Below, one piece after another: positions 37,656-47,072 of a DNA stretch of 64,000 nucleotides (position 1 is its first letter; each line of letters opens with the position of its first letter). The position numbers were made by a program, and so were the translations under genes. The stretch is from the NCBI RefSeq assembly GCF_000317285.1, contig NZ_AJLN01000094.1, positions 1 through 64,000 of the forward strand, given 5' to 3'. This stretch comes from Chlorogloeopsis fritschii PCC 6912. Lineage in GTDB: Bacteria; Cyanobacteriota; Cyanobacteriia; Cyanobacteriales; Nostocaceae. Under the pieces are notes generated by a model, which was given only the letters and a program-made list of their open reading frames with translations, had not been told where the DNA came from and made no database searches.

Positions 37656-38033
37656 CTATGCTGCAATAAAATCTTGAGCAGCCTTGATCGCTGCCTCAAG
37701 TTCCTCTAGACTATTAGCTTTTACCTGAATTTTTTTGCCGTTCGCCTCTACTGCTAATTCAATAGGTTTCCTAGCTAGAGATATTCTCAAAAAATTCAAT
37801 ACCTTTTTAGCATTAGCTACATTTACCTCAGCCGTAAGCAAGCCAACTAAATATCCTCCTAATGCTCTGCTATCTTTTGGAGTACTAGGAACGGGAACGC
37901 GATTGACGGCATCTACTTCTCCCATTTCCCTCAATTCAGCCATTAACCGCAGAACTTGTTCGTTTTGTTCCTCAGCTTCAAGATTAGGATCGTTGAAGTG
38001 AATTGTAAATTTGACACTGGAACTATTTGCCAT
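37656..38033 (-). CDS. Effector-associated constant component EACC1-family protein
   Basis: The 125-residue product fits the EACC1 family: an N-terminal beta strand segment (VKFTIHFND), a middle with SRALGGYLVGLLTAEVN (74-90 region), a helix with LNFLRISLARKP, and an IELAVEANGKKIQVKANS beta hairpin followed by a C-terminal helix. EACC1 proteins are the invariant partners of caspase or trypsin-like effectors in the multi-component conflict systems described for cyanobacteria and actinobacteria. It is the first gene of the pair with the caspase. Confidence 0.8.
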   Translation of the reverse strand: MANSSSVKFTIHFNDPNLEAEEQNEQVLRLMAELREMGEVDAVNRVPVPSTPKDSRALGGYLVGLLTAEVNVANAKKVLNFLRISLARKPIELAVEANGKKIQVKANSLEELEAAIKAAQDFIAA

Positions 38034-38250
38034 GCTGTCTTACCTAGTATTACAACCGCACTTATTTAACCTTTGATGATTGCTTCAAGGTTGGGTCTTT
38101 CCTTTTCTGAAAGCTGTTAAAACTTCTTTATAAAATCGACGGTAGTCCTTAGTAAGGTTATATTTGTGTCTTTGCGATTCATATTCAAAAAGCGATCGCT
38201 CTCTTCCTTTGCGGTAAATTGACAAATGCAAGCACGCAGAGGAACAAGTC
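38034..38250. other. Divergent intergenic region
   Basis: This 217-bp region between the EACC1 gene and the oxidoreductase gene contains a HIP1 site near 38200 and no hairpin of note. No gene was seen. Confidence 0.35.
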
Positions 38251-39258
38251 ATGAAAGCAGTATTAATGACAGCAGCGGGAAATCCTGAAGTTCTGCAAGT
38301 GCAGGAAGTGACAAATCCCGGTGTGCCTGTTGGCGAAACTGAACTTTTGGTACGTTTAAAAGCAGCAGGCGTTAACCCCATTGACACAAAACTTCGCAAA
38401 CGCGGCACTTTCTACCCCGATCGCATCCCTGCCATTTTAGGATGTGACGGTGCGGGTGTAGTTGAGGCAGTAGGTGCTGGCGTGCAAAAGTTTCGCGTCG
38501 GTGATCATGTTTATTTTTGTAATGGTGGCTTGGGCGCACACCAAGGCAACTATGCTGAATTTACCACCATTGATGAGCGATTTGTTGCCCGCAAACCCGC
38601 ATCTATATCTTTTGCAGAAGCAGCAGCAGCACCTCTAGTATTAATCACGGCTTGGGAAGCTTTATACGAGCGGGGAAGACTCGAACCAGGCGAGCGAGTA
38701 TTAATTCATGCTGGTGCTGGTGGCGTCGGTCATGTGTCAATTCAGCTTGCTAAACTTAAAGGTGCTCATGTCTGCACCACAGTAAGTTCCCAAGACAAAG
38801 CAAATTTTGTCAAACAACTCGGTGCTGACTACCCCATTTTGTACAAACAAACAGATTTTATCCAAGCAGCCTTAGATTGGAGTGGTGGTGAAGGTGTAGA
38901 TTTAGCTTTTGATACTGTCGGCGGAGAAACTTTTCACAAAACCTTTCCAGCAGTGCGCGTGTATGGCGATATTGTGACGATTTTAGAACCAGACGCCAAT
39001 ACAGTTTGGAAAGCTGCGAGATTGCGCAATCTCCGCATTGGTTTGGAATTAATGCTGACACCGATGTTGCAAGAAATGGTGGAAGCACAACAGCACCAAG
39101 CCGAGATTTTAGAAGAGTGTGCAAAATATATAGATGCAGGCAAGTTAAAAATTCAAGTTAGCCATAGGTTGCCACTAGAAGAAGCAGCCAAAGCTCACGA
39201 ATTACTTGAAAGTGGTTCGATGACGGGTAAAATTGTTTTGCTGATTGGCGAGGAGTGA
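38251..39258 (+). CDS. Zinc-independent quinone oxidoreductase-like MDR enzyme
   Basis: The 335-residue product has the MDR fold: N-terminal catalytic domain with GVNPIDTKLRKRG (45-57) and ILGCDGAGVVEAVG (67-80), then a Rossmann domain with IHAGAGGVGHVSIQLAK (150-166), the NADPH loop of quinone reductases. The zinc-binding cysteine cluster of classical alcohol dehydrogenases is absent, so a zeta-crystallin/quinone-reductase-like activity on NADPH and an enone or quinone is likely; the substrate is unknown. It abuts the pentapeptide-repeat gene, whose TTG start would overlap its stop region. Confidence 0.88.
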   Translation: MKAVLMTAAGNPEVLQVQEVTNPGVPVGETELLVRLKAAGVNPIDTKLRKRGTFYPDRIPAILGCDGAGVVEAVGAGVQKFRVGDHVYFCNGGLGAHQGNYAEFTTIDERFVARKPASISFAEAAAAPLVLITAWEALYERGRLEPGERVLIHAGAGGVGHVSIQLAKLKGAHVCTTVSSQDKANFVKQLGADYPILYKQTDFIQAALDWSGGEGVDLAFDTVGGETFHKTFPAVRVYGDIVTILEPDANTVWKAARLRNLRIGLELMLTPMLQEMVEAQQHQAEILEECAKYIDAGKLKIQVSHRLPLEEAAKAHELLESGSMTGKIVLLIGEE

Positions 39259-41511
39259 TTGAATAGATTTTTTTTTCAAACGCAAAGGAACGTAAAGGAA
39301 AACGCGGAGGAACGCAAAGGCAGAACTCTGCGTTTAACCTCTGCGTGCCTCTGCGTTTCGATAATTATTTTCTTTAGCCTTATCTTCCTTCCCCTACCCG
39401 CTTGGGGCGCACCTGCACAACCAGAACGCACGCCCTTAACTTTAGAATTGTTGCAAGAACGATCGCGCACGCCGACAATTCGCGAAGGCAATTTGACTAT
39501 AGATTTGCGGCAGATGGTGATAGATTTACGCCCAGAAAATGCTGCCTTCCGCGATGCTTTTTACCAAATGCTGCGGAAAGAATTGCAAAAGGCTGGTTCT
39601 AAGCCTTTGGGTTTAGACTTGAGTTTTTCTCTGATTCAAGGAGATTTTATCGGTAGCGATTTGGGTTTAAGAACTCCCCTTTATGCCCAGGCGATCGCAC
39701 CAATATTTACTGCCGCAGAACAAGAACAACTCGAACGCTTGCGTGTGGTTTGCTTGCAGTCTTTTACCTTGGCGTTTCCCACCTCTAAAGATTGCCGATC
39801 GCTTTTGGCAACTCCCCCAGCTGCATCTAGTGAAATCAGTGTTTTCCGTGGCTCGGTAGTGTTAGAGCAAACGCATTTTACTGGGGCTGTGCAGTTTGCC
39901 AATACATTTTTTCTTCAACCTGTAAATGCTACAGGCGCTATTTTTAGCCAAGAAGCGAATTGGATGGAAACGCGATTTAGTCGTGGAGTGAGCTTTGCAA
40001 ATGCCACTTTTCGGCGCGAGAGTCAGTGGCAGAGCAGTATCTTTTTTGATAAAAGTAATTTTAAACAAAGCCAGTTTCAGGAAAATGTTTATTTTCAAAA
40101 CAGTATCTTTGCAGACACTGCCAATTTTAATCAAGCTATTTTTAAACAGTTAGCAAAATTTAATCGCGCCCAGTGGCAAGGAAATGCAGATTTTTCTGGT
40201 GTGCGCTTTGTCAATTCAGCCCAGTTTACCAAAGCTAATTTCAATCAGTTCTTGTTTTTAACAGAAGCTGCTTTTGAGCAAGCTGTGACTTTTCGGGAAG
40301 CCCAGTTTAACCAATCTGTGAATCTGCGGGGTGCTAGCATTCTCAATCAAGCAGATTTTAGCGATGCTGAATTCGCTCAAGAAGCTTTTTTAAATGTCTC
40401 TGGGATCGCTTTTAATTCCAATCAAGCCAAAATTTTAGGCAATCCTGGTCAAATAGGTGAAAAGTTAGTAGTATCAACTTTACAAGGCAATCAAAATGTC
40501 TTGCGGAATTTGGGGCAAAATTTTCGCCAGTTGCAGCAAATTGCTGATGCCAATCAATTGGAGTATACAAAACAGCAATTGCGATTGGCACAGTTAAACC
40601 ATCTTTTGGTTGGTGCAAATATTAATAGTGCTTCCGAAAAACGTTTAATAAATCTTGGTTTTTCACCAACTCAAGCAGAAGCGATCGCCCGTCGCCGCTT
40701 GATCCAACCATTTCGCAAACAGAGTGAGTTACTGACTCTCGCAGACATCGATTTAGATACCTACACGCAACTGAGTTCTCGGATTGTTGTTGGTGAACCC
40801 ATCTCGTTTGGTAGGTGGTTGTTACAAGCTTGGCATTGGCTGACATTGAGTTTATTGCTGCTGCTTTCTGGCTACGGAACGGATTTTTACTTAGTATTTG
40901 GTGTTGGTTTGATTGCGATCGCTTATTTCGGCATCTTATTTTGGCTAGTCGATCGTTTTCGTCGCCTACACCCTGTACCAATTCTGCCTACAGTTTATGA
41001 GACTATATCAATGCTAACTAGTTTTAGCCTGTTGACAGTGTTTGGTGTCTTTGCCATTTTTCGTACTGCCGAACAACCTTGGCTAACAATGGGTTGTTTG
41101 ACAGCGATTATTGTTCCCGTGCCAGTACTTTTGTTGCTCCGCTTATATCAACAAGGGCGCTATCATGACTTAATGAATGTTTCCTATTTCACAGAAGACG
41201 GGAGTATGCGGCAATTAAGATTACTAATTGGACGCTTGCCAGTCATACCCAGGTTTGAAATATTTCGCGATCGCTATCTGCCACTACTGTGGAACAGTCG
41301 TTGGAATTGGCTAAACTACTATGACTTTAGCCTCAACAATCTACTCAAACTCGGATTTAATGACGTTCGCCTGCGAGATCAACATCTTCCCGGCATCATC
41401 ACTACACTAGCTTGGTTGCAGTGGAGTTTAGGTATACTTTACATTATCCTGGCTTTATGGACTCTTTCCCGCACCATTCCAGGATTGAATTTGCTGATTT
41501 ATTTAAAATAA
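39259..41511 (+). CDS. Pentapeptide-repeat membrane protein with repeat-encoded N-terminus
   Basis: The best start visible is TTG 39259; no ATG or GTG precedes the signal-like segment. Residues about 15-50 include an Ala/Cys/Val/Ile-rich stretch and AWGA cleavage-like site. Residues about 195-385 hold A(N/D)F..A-type pentapeptide repeats, which form a right-handed beta-helix. A helix-hairpin-helix-like segment follows (about 455-510, INLGFSPTQAEAIARR), then about five membrane helices (about 520-745). The first 20 codons lie in an AACGCAAAGG dispersed repeat, so the true translation start or the whole N-terminus may have been rebuilt by insertion. Function unknown; the layout suggests a membrane-anchored periplasmic beta-helix. 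Confidence 0.75.
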   Translation: MNRFFFQTQRNVKENAEERKGRTLRLTSACLCVSIIIFFSLIFLPLPAWGAPAQPERTPLTLELLQERSRTPTIREGNLTIDLRQMVIDLRPENAAFRDAFYQMLRKELQKAGSKPLGLDLSFSLIQGDFIGSDLGLRTPLYAQAIAPIFTAAEQEQLERLRVVCLQSFTLAFPTSKDCRSLLATPPAASSEISVFRGSVVLEQTHFTGAVQFANTFFLQPVNATGAIFSQEANWMETRFSRGVSFANATFRRESQWQSSIFFDKSNFKQSQFQENVYFQNSIFADTANFNQAIFKQLAKFNRAQWQGNADFSGVRFVNSAQFTKANFNQFLFLTEAAFEQAVTFREAQFNQSVNLRGASILNQADFSDAEFAQEAFLNVSGIAFNSNQAKILGNPGQIGEKLVVSTLQGNQNVLRNLGQNFRQLQQIADANQLEYTKQQLRLAQLNHLLVGANINSASEKRLINLGFSPTQAEAIARRRLIQPFRKQSELLTLADIDLDTYTQLSSRIVVGEPISFGRWLLQAWHWLTLSLLLLLSGYGTDFYLVFGVGLIAIAYFGILFWLVDRFRRLHPVPILPTVYETISMLTSFSLLTVFGVFAIFRTAEQPWLTMGCLTAIIVPVPVLLLLRLYQQGRYHDLMNVSYFTEDGSMRQLRLLIGRLPVIPRFEIFRDRYLPLLWNSRWNWLNYYDFSLNNLLKLGFNDVRLRDQHLPGIITTLAWLQWSLGILYIILALWTLSRTIPGLNLLIYLK
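39283..39360. repeat. CGCAAAGGAACG dispersed repeat at a gene start
   Basis: AACGCAAAGGAACGTAAAGG and AACGCGGAGGAACGCAAAGG (39280-39320) are followed by the inverse CTCTGCGTTTAACCTCTGCG...CCTCTGCGTTT (39327-39358). The two arms are complementary. The element covers codons about 9-34 of the pentapeptide-repeat gene. Confidence 0.65.
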
Positions 41512-41642
41512 TCGATAAAATTTACCACCAAGCATGATACAAGGGCATAGGTAAAAAGATTTCTTCCCCTGCATTCCCACATCCGTTTCAATTCATGTGT
41601 TCACGAGAAAACCTCTCTTCCCTAGCCTCTAGCCCCTAGCCC

Positions 41643-42206
41643 CTATTTCAGATACTCCCAAAATCTCTCCATCAAATTGGCTTTAGTAGATAACTTGTCA
41701 TCAACCGGAACAATCAGGCGATCGCGATAACAAAAAGTTTTTTTTAAAGCTCCTAGTTTTCGCTTTTTTTGTTTGCGGTTACGAAGATGTGTCATTTTCA
41801 GTTTTGCTTGCAGTTTATAAACGCTTACATCTTGCGCTTGCACTCCGAAAACGGTATCAAACCATTGTTGTAATTGGTTATACCGTTTAATTGTCCCATT
41901 TGATTGTTGAATTTGTTCATCTGAAATTTCAACTGTCCAATACAGTATTTTACGCACTTTAAATAGACTCTTTTGAGACTTTAGTACTGAGGTTATTCCT
42001 CCCTCTCGGTAATCTATCAACCACTTTTGGATTGTGGATTTGTCTCTGCCGAGTATCTTCGCTATTGCGCTTACACTCATACCTTCTGTTTTGATTAGGT
42101 AGAGTGCTTGTATACGCTCTTTGAGTCGCAGATTTTTCTGCTGGCGCAACAGCACCTCCAAGTCTGCTGCACTCTCATTGATTTGAAATTGGGTAACACA
42201 GGCCAT
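41643..42206 (-). pseudogene. IS630-type transposase remnant with internal deletion
   Basis: The 187-codon frame begins with the IS630-style helix-turn-helix N-terminus: ERIQALYLIKTEGMSVSAIAKILGRD and STIQKWLIDYREGG (about 31-70). The second half lacks the DDE catalytic core, but the last residues (LSTKANLMERFWEYLK) resemble the end of IS630 transposases (N(L/P)IERFW). I read this as an in-frame internal deletion, leaving a DNA-binding protein that could compete with transposase. It may instead be the first cistron of a two-frame IS630 element; no second frame follows. Confidence 0.6.
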
Positions 42207-42293
42207 TATTTGTCACTCATGCAATCTCTTCTACCATGTACCATTTGTCTTTTTTTTAGACTGGTATGGTAGCCCATTATTTCAATACAATTC

Positions 42294-42328
42294 AGGAGCG
42301 GAGCCAGAGACGTTTCCGTTAGCTCCAG
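42294..42328. repeat. GGAGC hairpin repeat after the BY-kinase gene
   Basis: GGAGC (42295-42299) pairs with GCTCC (42322-42326) across GGAGCCAGAGACGTTTCCG. There is no T-run beside it, so it is a dispersed repeat rather than a terminator. It sits between the transposase remnant and the end of the polysaccharide operon. Confidence 0.4.
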
Positions 42329-42373
42329 TCAGAATTCAGTAGAATTTACACGAAAAATATCAAAAATGATGTC

Positions 42374-44587
42374 TCACAAAAATGGATTGAGATTGCTAAC
42401 TCTGACTGCTTTGGGAACCTCCTGAGCTTGAGAGTAGAATTCATTGGCAAGATATAAGCGGCTGTAGGGTTCATTGTAAGCATGAACTCCATTTACTATT
42501 AGTCCTAAAACATTTTGACCTGATTTCTCTAAAAACTCCTTCGCAAATAAACCGCTAGCATAATCAACAACCCCAGGGCGAGCGACAAACAAAACACCAT
42601 CAGCCATATGTCCTAAAGTGGCAGCATCAGCAGCAACTGTCAAAGAGGGAGCATCAACAATCACAAAATCATAGTTGCTAGTAAAAGTTTCCATCAACGC
42701 AGCCATTTTTTTGGAATCGAGGAGGGAAGCTGGAGAAGGAGGTACTACACCAGCACTCAGAATATCCAAATTTTCCATTACAGTTTTGATTGCTGTTTTC
42801 AATTGTGCTTCTTTGACAATCACATTGCTTAACCCTTCATGATTTGGTAGTTCCCAAATATGATGCTGAACTGGGCGGTGTAAATCCCCATCTATCAGCA
42901 AGACTTTACGCTCCATCTGTGCCATAGCGATCGCTAAATTAGCGGCTACCGTTGACTTACCTTCTGTAGGCACAGAACTAGTCACAACAATCACTTTTAA
43001 CTCTTTATCGGCACTCATAAACTTGAGATTAGCTCGCAGCATCCGAAAAGCTTCACTAATAGGCGATCGAGGAGCATTGCGAACTACAAGCCTTTGGCTG
43101 CACACCTCTGGTTCTTTCTTATTACGCAGAGATTTTTTCGACTTGTCAAAAGAAGGAATCACCCCCAATAAAGTAAATCCAAACAACTCCTGTGCTTGTT
43201 GAACAGTGCGAATAGATTTATCTCTAGCTTCCAAAATATACACAGTAGCCAAAGCTGCCGCACTAGCCAATACACCAGCGCTGAGGTACAAAACAATAGG
43301 AGAAGACATTGGTTCTTCTGGAACTTCAGCTTTGGTAATAATACTGGCATTACCCACATTTTGATTTTCAGCAATCCGGCTTTCTTGTAATTTTTGTAGC
43401 AAAAGTGAGTAAGTTGTTTGCGCTGCTTCCACTTTACGTTCAAACTGCCGCTGCATTTGTTCCAATCTCGGCAGATTGTTCAGTCTTTGCCTGTAAGCAT
43501 TTAGTAAATTAGACAAAGTAGTCGCTTGATTTGCTAAACCTTGACGATTTGCTTCTAATTCTGCCAGTCTTGCGGATAGTCGTTGTTTCAACTCTCCAAG
43601 TTGCAAGTTTGTGTTTGGTTGTGGTTGAGTGCTTCCTCCAACGAGTTTAATTCGTTTTTGCATTAGTCCATTTAAAGACTGGATTTTTTCTTCTAAATCT
43701 ATGATTTGTGGATGGGTATCTTGCAAAACAGTGCGCCTAGCTGCAAGTTGCGTCTCTAACAGTTGAATTTCTCTCAAGACATCTTGCACCCCTGGTGTTT
43801 GGCTCAGGGCTGTCGTCGCTAATGCCTGTTGAGAGTTCATATCCAACTGTTTGCGAACTTGTTGAGATTGGGCTTCAACATTGGCGAATTCAGATTGAAC
43901 TGTGTTAATTTCCTGTTGTAATTCTGCAATCACTCCCACTGCCCTAGTTGCTTCTTCCTCTAGAGCAACAACTTTGTACTTTTCTTTAAACTTTGCTAAT
44001 TCTGCTTCGGCATTGCGAACTACAAATTCTGCATTTGGTAGTTGTTTTTCGATAAACTTGCGGGCTGCTGATGCTTCGGATCTCAAAGAAGAAACATTTT
44101 GCTCTAAATAGTTATCCATCAAATTATTAACAACCTGCGTAGCTATCTCCGGATCTTTATCCTGATAAGTAATTTGGATAACATCGGCTCCTTTGATATC
44201 TTTTACAGTTAGTCGTTTCAGAAAATCTTTGGGTTTTAAGATATCTCCTTTATTGTCTTGCAGGTCAAGTTCTCTAATAGTTTTTTGGATCATCGGTAAA
44301 GAAGTGATTACTTCTGCTTCTGTTTTGAGAGGATTAGTTTGAGTATCACGTCCTACTGTTTCTAATGTGCTTAATTCTCTTCCTACTCCTGTCAGAAGTG
44401 ATGTAGTATTTGTGCGTTGGAACCGCAGTTTTCCTTCTGCTAAATAAGTAGGTTTTTTAAAAAAAGTCAAACATATGACAGCAATCAGAAAAGTGGGTAA
44501 AAATATGTTTAAAGCAGGCACCCAGCGCTGTTTCAAAATTTGATAGTATTTCGCTAGTGGCAAAGAATTTGCTTGGGTTTCTATCAT
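42374..44587 (-). CDS. Wzc-like chain-length regulator with BY-kinase (tyrosine autokinase)
   Basis: The 737-residue product has TM1 at 24-43 and TM2 at 430-452 bracketing a Wzz-type periplasmic domain with long coiled coils (about 160-400). The cytoplasmic C-terminal domain is a bacterial tyrosine kinase: Walker A SSVPTEGKST (537-546), Walker A' LLIDGDLHRP (563-572), Walker B FVIVDAPS (641-648), and Tyr residues at 704, 708, 712 and 718 near the tail for autophosphorylation. Such fused proteins control export and chain length of exopolysaccharides. It is the last gene of the long minus-strand locus; no terminator is obvious downstream. Confidence 0.92.
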   Translation of the reverse strand: MIETQANSLPLAKYYQILKQRWVPALNIFLPTFLIAVICLTFFKKPTYLAEGKLRFQRTNTTSLLTGVGRELSTLETVGRDTQTNPLKTEAEVITSLPMIQKTIRELDLQDNKGDILKPKDFLKRLTVKDIKGADVIQITYQDKDPEIATQVVNNLMDNYLEQNVSSLRSEASAARKFIEKQLPNAEFVVRNAEAELAKFKEKYKVVALEEEATRAVGVIAELQQEINTVQSEFANVEAQSQQVRKQLDMNSQQALATTALSQTPGVQDVLREIQLLETQLAARRTVLQDTHPQIIDLEEKIQSLNGLMQKRIKLVGGSTQPQPNTNLQLGELKQRLSARLAELEANRQGLANQATTLSNLLNAYRQRLNNLPRLEQMQRQFERKVEAAQTTYSLLLQKLQESRIAENQNVGNASIITKAEVPEEPMSSPIVLYLSAGVLASAAALATVYILEARDKSIRTVQQAQELFGFTLLGVIPSFDKSKKSLRNKKEPEVCSQRLVVRNAPRSPISEAFRMLRANLKFMSADKELKVIVVTSSVPTEGKSTVAANLAIAMAQMERKVLLIDGDLHRPVQHHIWELPNHEGLSNVIVKEAQLKTAIKTVMENLDILSAGVVPPSPASLLDSKKMAALMETFTSNYDFVIVDAPSLTVAADAATLGHMADGVLFVARPGVVDYASGLFAKEFLEKSGQNVLGLIVNGVHAYNEPYSRLYLANEFYSQAQEVPKAVRVSNLNPFL

Positions 44588-44807
44588 AAATTTCTCCTCG
44601 TGACAGATAGAATTAGTATTTAAAAATCAAGAATTCAGGAGTTAGGGGGCAGAAGACAGAATCAATTCTGAATTCTGATTCTGCATTCTTCATCAATGAT
44701 TGTGTTTTAACAAGAAATAATAAAGTGCCTGTAGGGTGGTCTACAATTAGTGGCGGGTCTAAATCTCCCATAAAGAGTGTTCTGGCTTCTGGATTCTTTT
44801 TTAATAC
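44588..44807. other. Non-coding gap within the polysaccharide locus
   Basis: A 220-bp gap separates the DegT gene from the BY-kinase gene. It carries AATTCTGAATTCTGATTCTG-like short repeats (44662-44682) and may contain a separate promoter for the kinase gene. No gene was seen. Confidence 0.4.
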
Positions 44808-45974
44808 TTAGAAAATTAATAAAGGTTCTGTTTTTCTAGAAACATAGTGCACTGCGATAATTTCATCAATCACTCGCTCCAAATCTTGGTCTGTGAGATT
44901 AGAACCAGAAGGCAAGCAAAGTCCTTGTGTAAATAAATTTTCTGCCACTGCACCACCAAAACATTCACATTCGGCAAACACGGGCTGGAGATGCAAAGGT
45001 TTCCAAACTGGACGAGATTCAATTTGCTGTGCGGCAAGGGCGAGGCGGACTTGTTCTCGATCTGCACCAAAAGCTTTTGGATCTATCGTCAAGCAGGTTA
45101 GCCAACGAGTAGCACATCCATAATTAGCTTCCGGCATAAATTCTATTCCCGGTAAAATCCCCAAAGTAGAAGCGTAGCTCCTAAAGTTGCGTTGTCTAGA
45201 TGCAACCCGCTCTTTCAAAACACGCAACTGCCCGCGCCCAATCCCTGCCGAAACGTTGCTGAGGCGATAGTTGTAGCCAATTTCTGAATGTTGGTAGTGG
45301 GGAGCCGGATCGCGTGCTTGAGTTGCCAAAAAACGAGCTTTTGCCACTAACTGCTCCTCAGGCGAAACCAACATTCCTCCACCAGAAGTGGTAATGATTT
45401 TATTGCCGTTGAAGGAGTAAATACCAATACGTCCAAAAGTACCGGGAGAACGTCCTTTATAGGTAGCACCTAATGCCTCAGCTGCATCTTCAATTAAAGG
45501 AATGTCATATTGATTGCAGGCTTTGAGGATTGGATCGATATCTGCACTTTGACCATACAAATGTACAACTATAACTGCTTTGGGTAACTTGCCAATCCGG
45601 GCGCGCTTCTCTAGTGCTTCCTGCAACAATTCAGGATTCATGTTCCAAGAAGTGCGATCGCTATCAATAAATACAGGTTTTGCTCCGAGATAAACAATCG
45701 GATTGGCACTAGCAGCAAACGTCAGAGTAGAGCAAAAAACTTCATCCCCACGTTCTATACCGACTAGTTGCAAAGCTAAATGCAAAGCCGCCGTGCCAGA
45801 AGCTAGAGCCGCAGCATAATTAGCACCAGTTACCTGGCAAAATTCCTCTTCAAAAGCATCAATATGTGGCCCAACAGGTGCTATCCAGTTGGTATCAAAG
45901 GCTTCTTTGACAAATTCTAGTTCGCGATCGCCTATGTGAGGAGTTGAAAGCAGAATTGGTTTTTTCATCTTCAT
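44808..45974 (-). CDS. DegT/DnrJ/EryC1/StrS-family sugar aminotransferase
   Basis: The 388-residue PLP enzyme has the family's LSTPHIGDRELEFV opening (9-22), EVFCSTLTFAASANPI (78-93), VVHLYGQSAD (136-145), the IEDAAEALGA segment (161-170) with the PLP-contacting Asp, and the lysine that binds PLP, Lys192 in SFNGNKIITTSGGG. It transfers an amino group from glutamate to a keto sugar nucleotide. In this locus it probably makes the amino sugar that the acyl-transferring genes around it modify. It is ten bases downstream of the FemAB-like gene. Confidence 0.93.
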   Translation of the reverse strand: MKMKKPILLSTPHIGDRELEFVKEAFDTNWIAPVGPHIDAFEEEFCQVTGANYAAALASGTAALHLALQLVGIERGDEVFCSTLTFAASANPIVYLGAKPVFIDSDRTSWNMNPELLQEALEKRARIGKLPKAVIVVHLYGQSADIDPILKACNQYDIPLIEDAAEALGATYKGRSPGTFGRIGIYSFNGNKIITTSGGGMLVSPEEQLVAKARFLATQARDPAPHYQHSEIGYNYRLSNVSAGIGRGQLRVLKERVASRQRNFRSYASTLGILPGIEFMPEANYGCATRWLTCLTIDPKAFGADREQVRLALAAQQIESRPVWKPLHLQPVFAECECFGGAVAENLFTQGLCLPSGSNLTDQDLERVIDEIIAVHYVSRKTEPLLIF

Positions 45975-45983
45975 CCCTTCTTC

Positions 45984-47048
45984 TTAAGAACGATAGGCAG
46001 GAAAAAAATCTGATTTGAGTAATTCTTCAGTTTGAATGTTTAATTTTTTTGCACGCAATTCAACTAGATAGCGATATTTTTCTTCGTCTGTAATTAAGCG
46101 TAATGTCGAGAAAGTGTAGCTTTGTTTAGAAAAACCTGCTTTGAAATGGTAGAGACTATCTTGAGAACTTCCTAGCCCCCCACCTAAATGAAAAACTTGG
46201 TTGCCGCGTTCCTTTGCCCAGAATCTCACATAATCAAACATGAGCTTGCTTGGAGCATCTTTCAAAAACTTTGTTTGCGTACCGCCCAGGTGATACTGAA
46301 CTATTCCACAGCATTCAGCAAACAAACCTGCACAAGCTATTTGCTTATGAAATTCAACAATACATAGATGCAGTTTATCTCCCAAGAAATAAGCTATATC
46401 TTCAAAGTATTTTCTTCCAAAATAATAGAAGTCTTTAGCTTCTACTCGATTCATTGTTTCTTCATAAATAAGATTGAACTCATCGATGTATTTATGAAGA
46501 GGCATCATTTTAGCCTTAAAACCAGAACGCTTGCATCTATTAATCTTATTACGATGTGCTGGTCTGGTTTGATGCCAAATATCCTGAGCATCTAGTGTCA
46601 AATCAATAGCAACTGTCGTGCCATTCTCCTTTAAAATATCACTGTTTAACTGAGTCAAATTCTGGTTAAGTATGGGATGAAGTCTGATAAATCCTGAACA
46701 AACTTGTTTATTCCGCAACACTTCTGTAAGTTTATCTATCGCCAAGTTTAAAAATCCTGGAGTGGCAGCAGCAGCTTCATTTAATAAAAATCCAGGATAA
46801 CCATAGGGCGAGACAATATCAAAAACTTCTGTTGTAAGCTCATCGTCAAATAAATCATCACACCGACGTAGTAAGTAAGGTAGAAAAAAGATTTTTTCCT
46901 CATCGACTATCACAATAGCCTCAGGTATCGCTTTATTTCTTTTCGACTCTAAATACACATACTCAGGCAAATGATAAATGTCATAACGAAGCTTTACCAG
47001 AGTTTGTAACCACAAAGGATTAGTGATATCAATGACTTGAATATTCAT
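45984..47048 (-). CDS. FemAB/GNAT-like acyltransferase or peptidyltransferase
   Basis: The 354-residue protein shows the layout of the FemAB/GNAT family used to attach amino acids or acyl groups: RPAHRNKINRCKRSG (about 176-190, family signature), YEETMNRVEA (about 207-216), and LGGGLG near residue 294 of the CoA/tRNA-binding half. It is in a polysaccharide locus between a DegT aminotransferase and a second GNAT-like gene, so an amino-acid or acyl transfer to an amino sugar is more likely than peptidoglycan bridging. Confidence 0.72.
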   Translation of the reverse strand: MNIQVIDITNPLWLQTLVKLRYDIYHLPEYVYLESKRNKAIPEAIVIVDEEKIFFLPYLLRRCDDLFDDELTTEVFDIVSPYGYPGFLLNEAAAATPGFLNLAIDKLTEVLRNKQVCSGFIRLHPILNQNLTQLNSDILKENGTTVAIDLTLDAQDIWHQTRPAHRNKINRCKRSGFKAKMMPLHKYIDEFNLIYEETMNRVEAKDFYYFGRKYFEDIAYFLGDKLHLCIVEFHKQIACAGLFAECCGIVQYHLGGTQTKFLKDAPSKLMFDYVRFWAKERGNQVFHLGGGLGSSQDSLYHFKAGFSKQSYTFSTLRLITDEEKYRYLVELRAKKLNIQTEELLKSDFFPAYRS

Positions 47049-47072
47049 GGTGAGGAGCCAAAATTTCTATGT

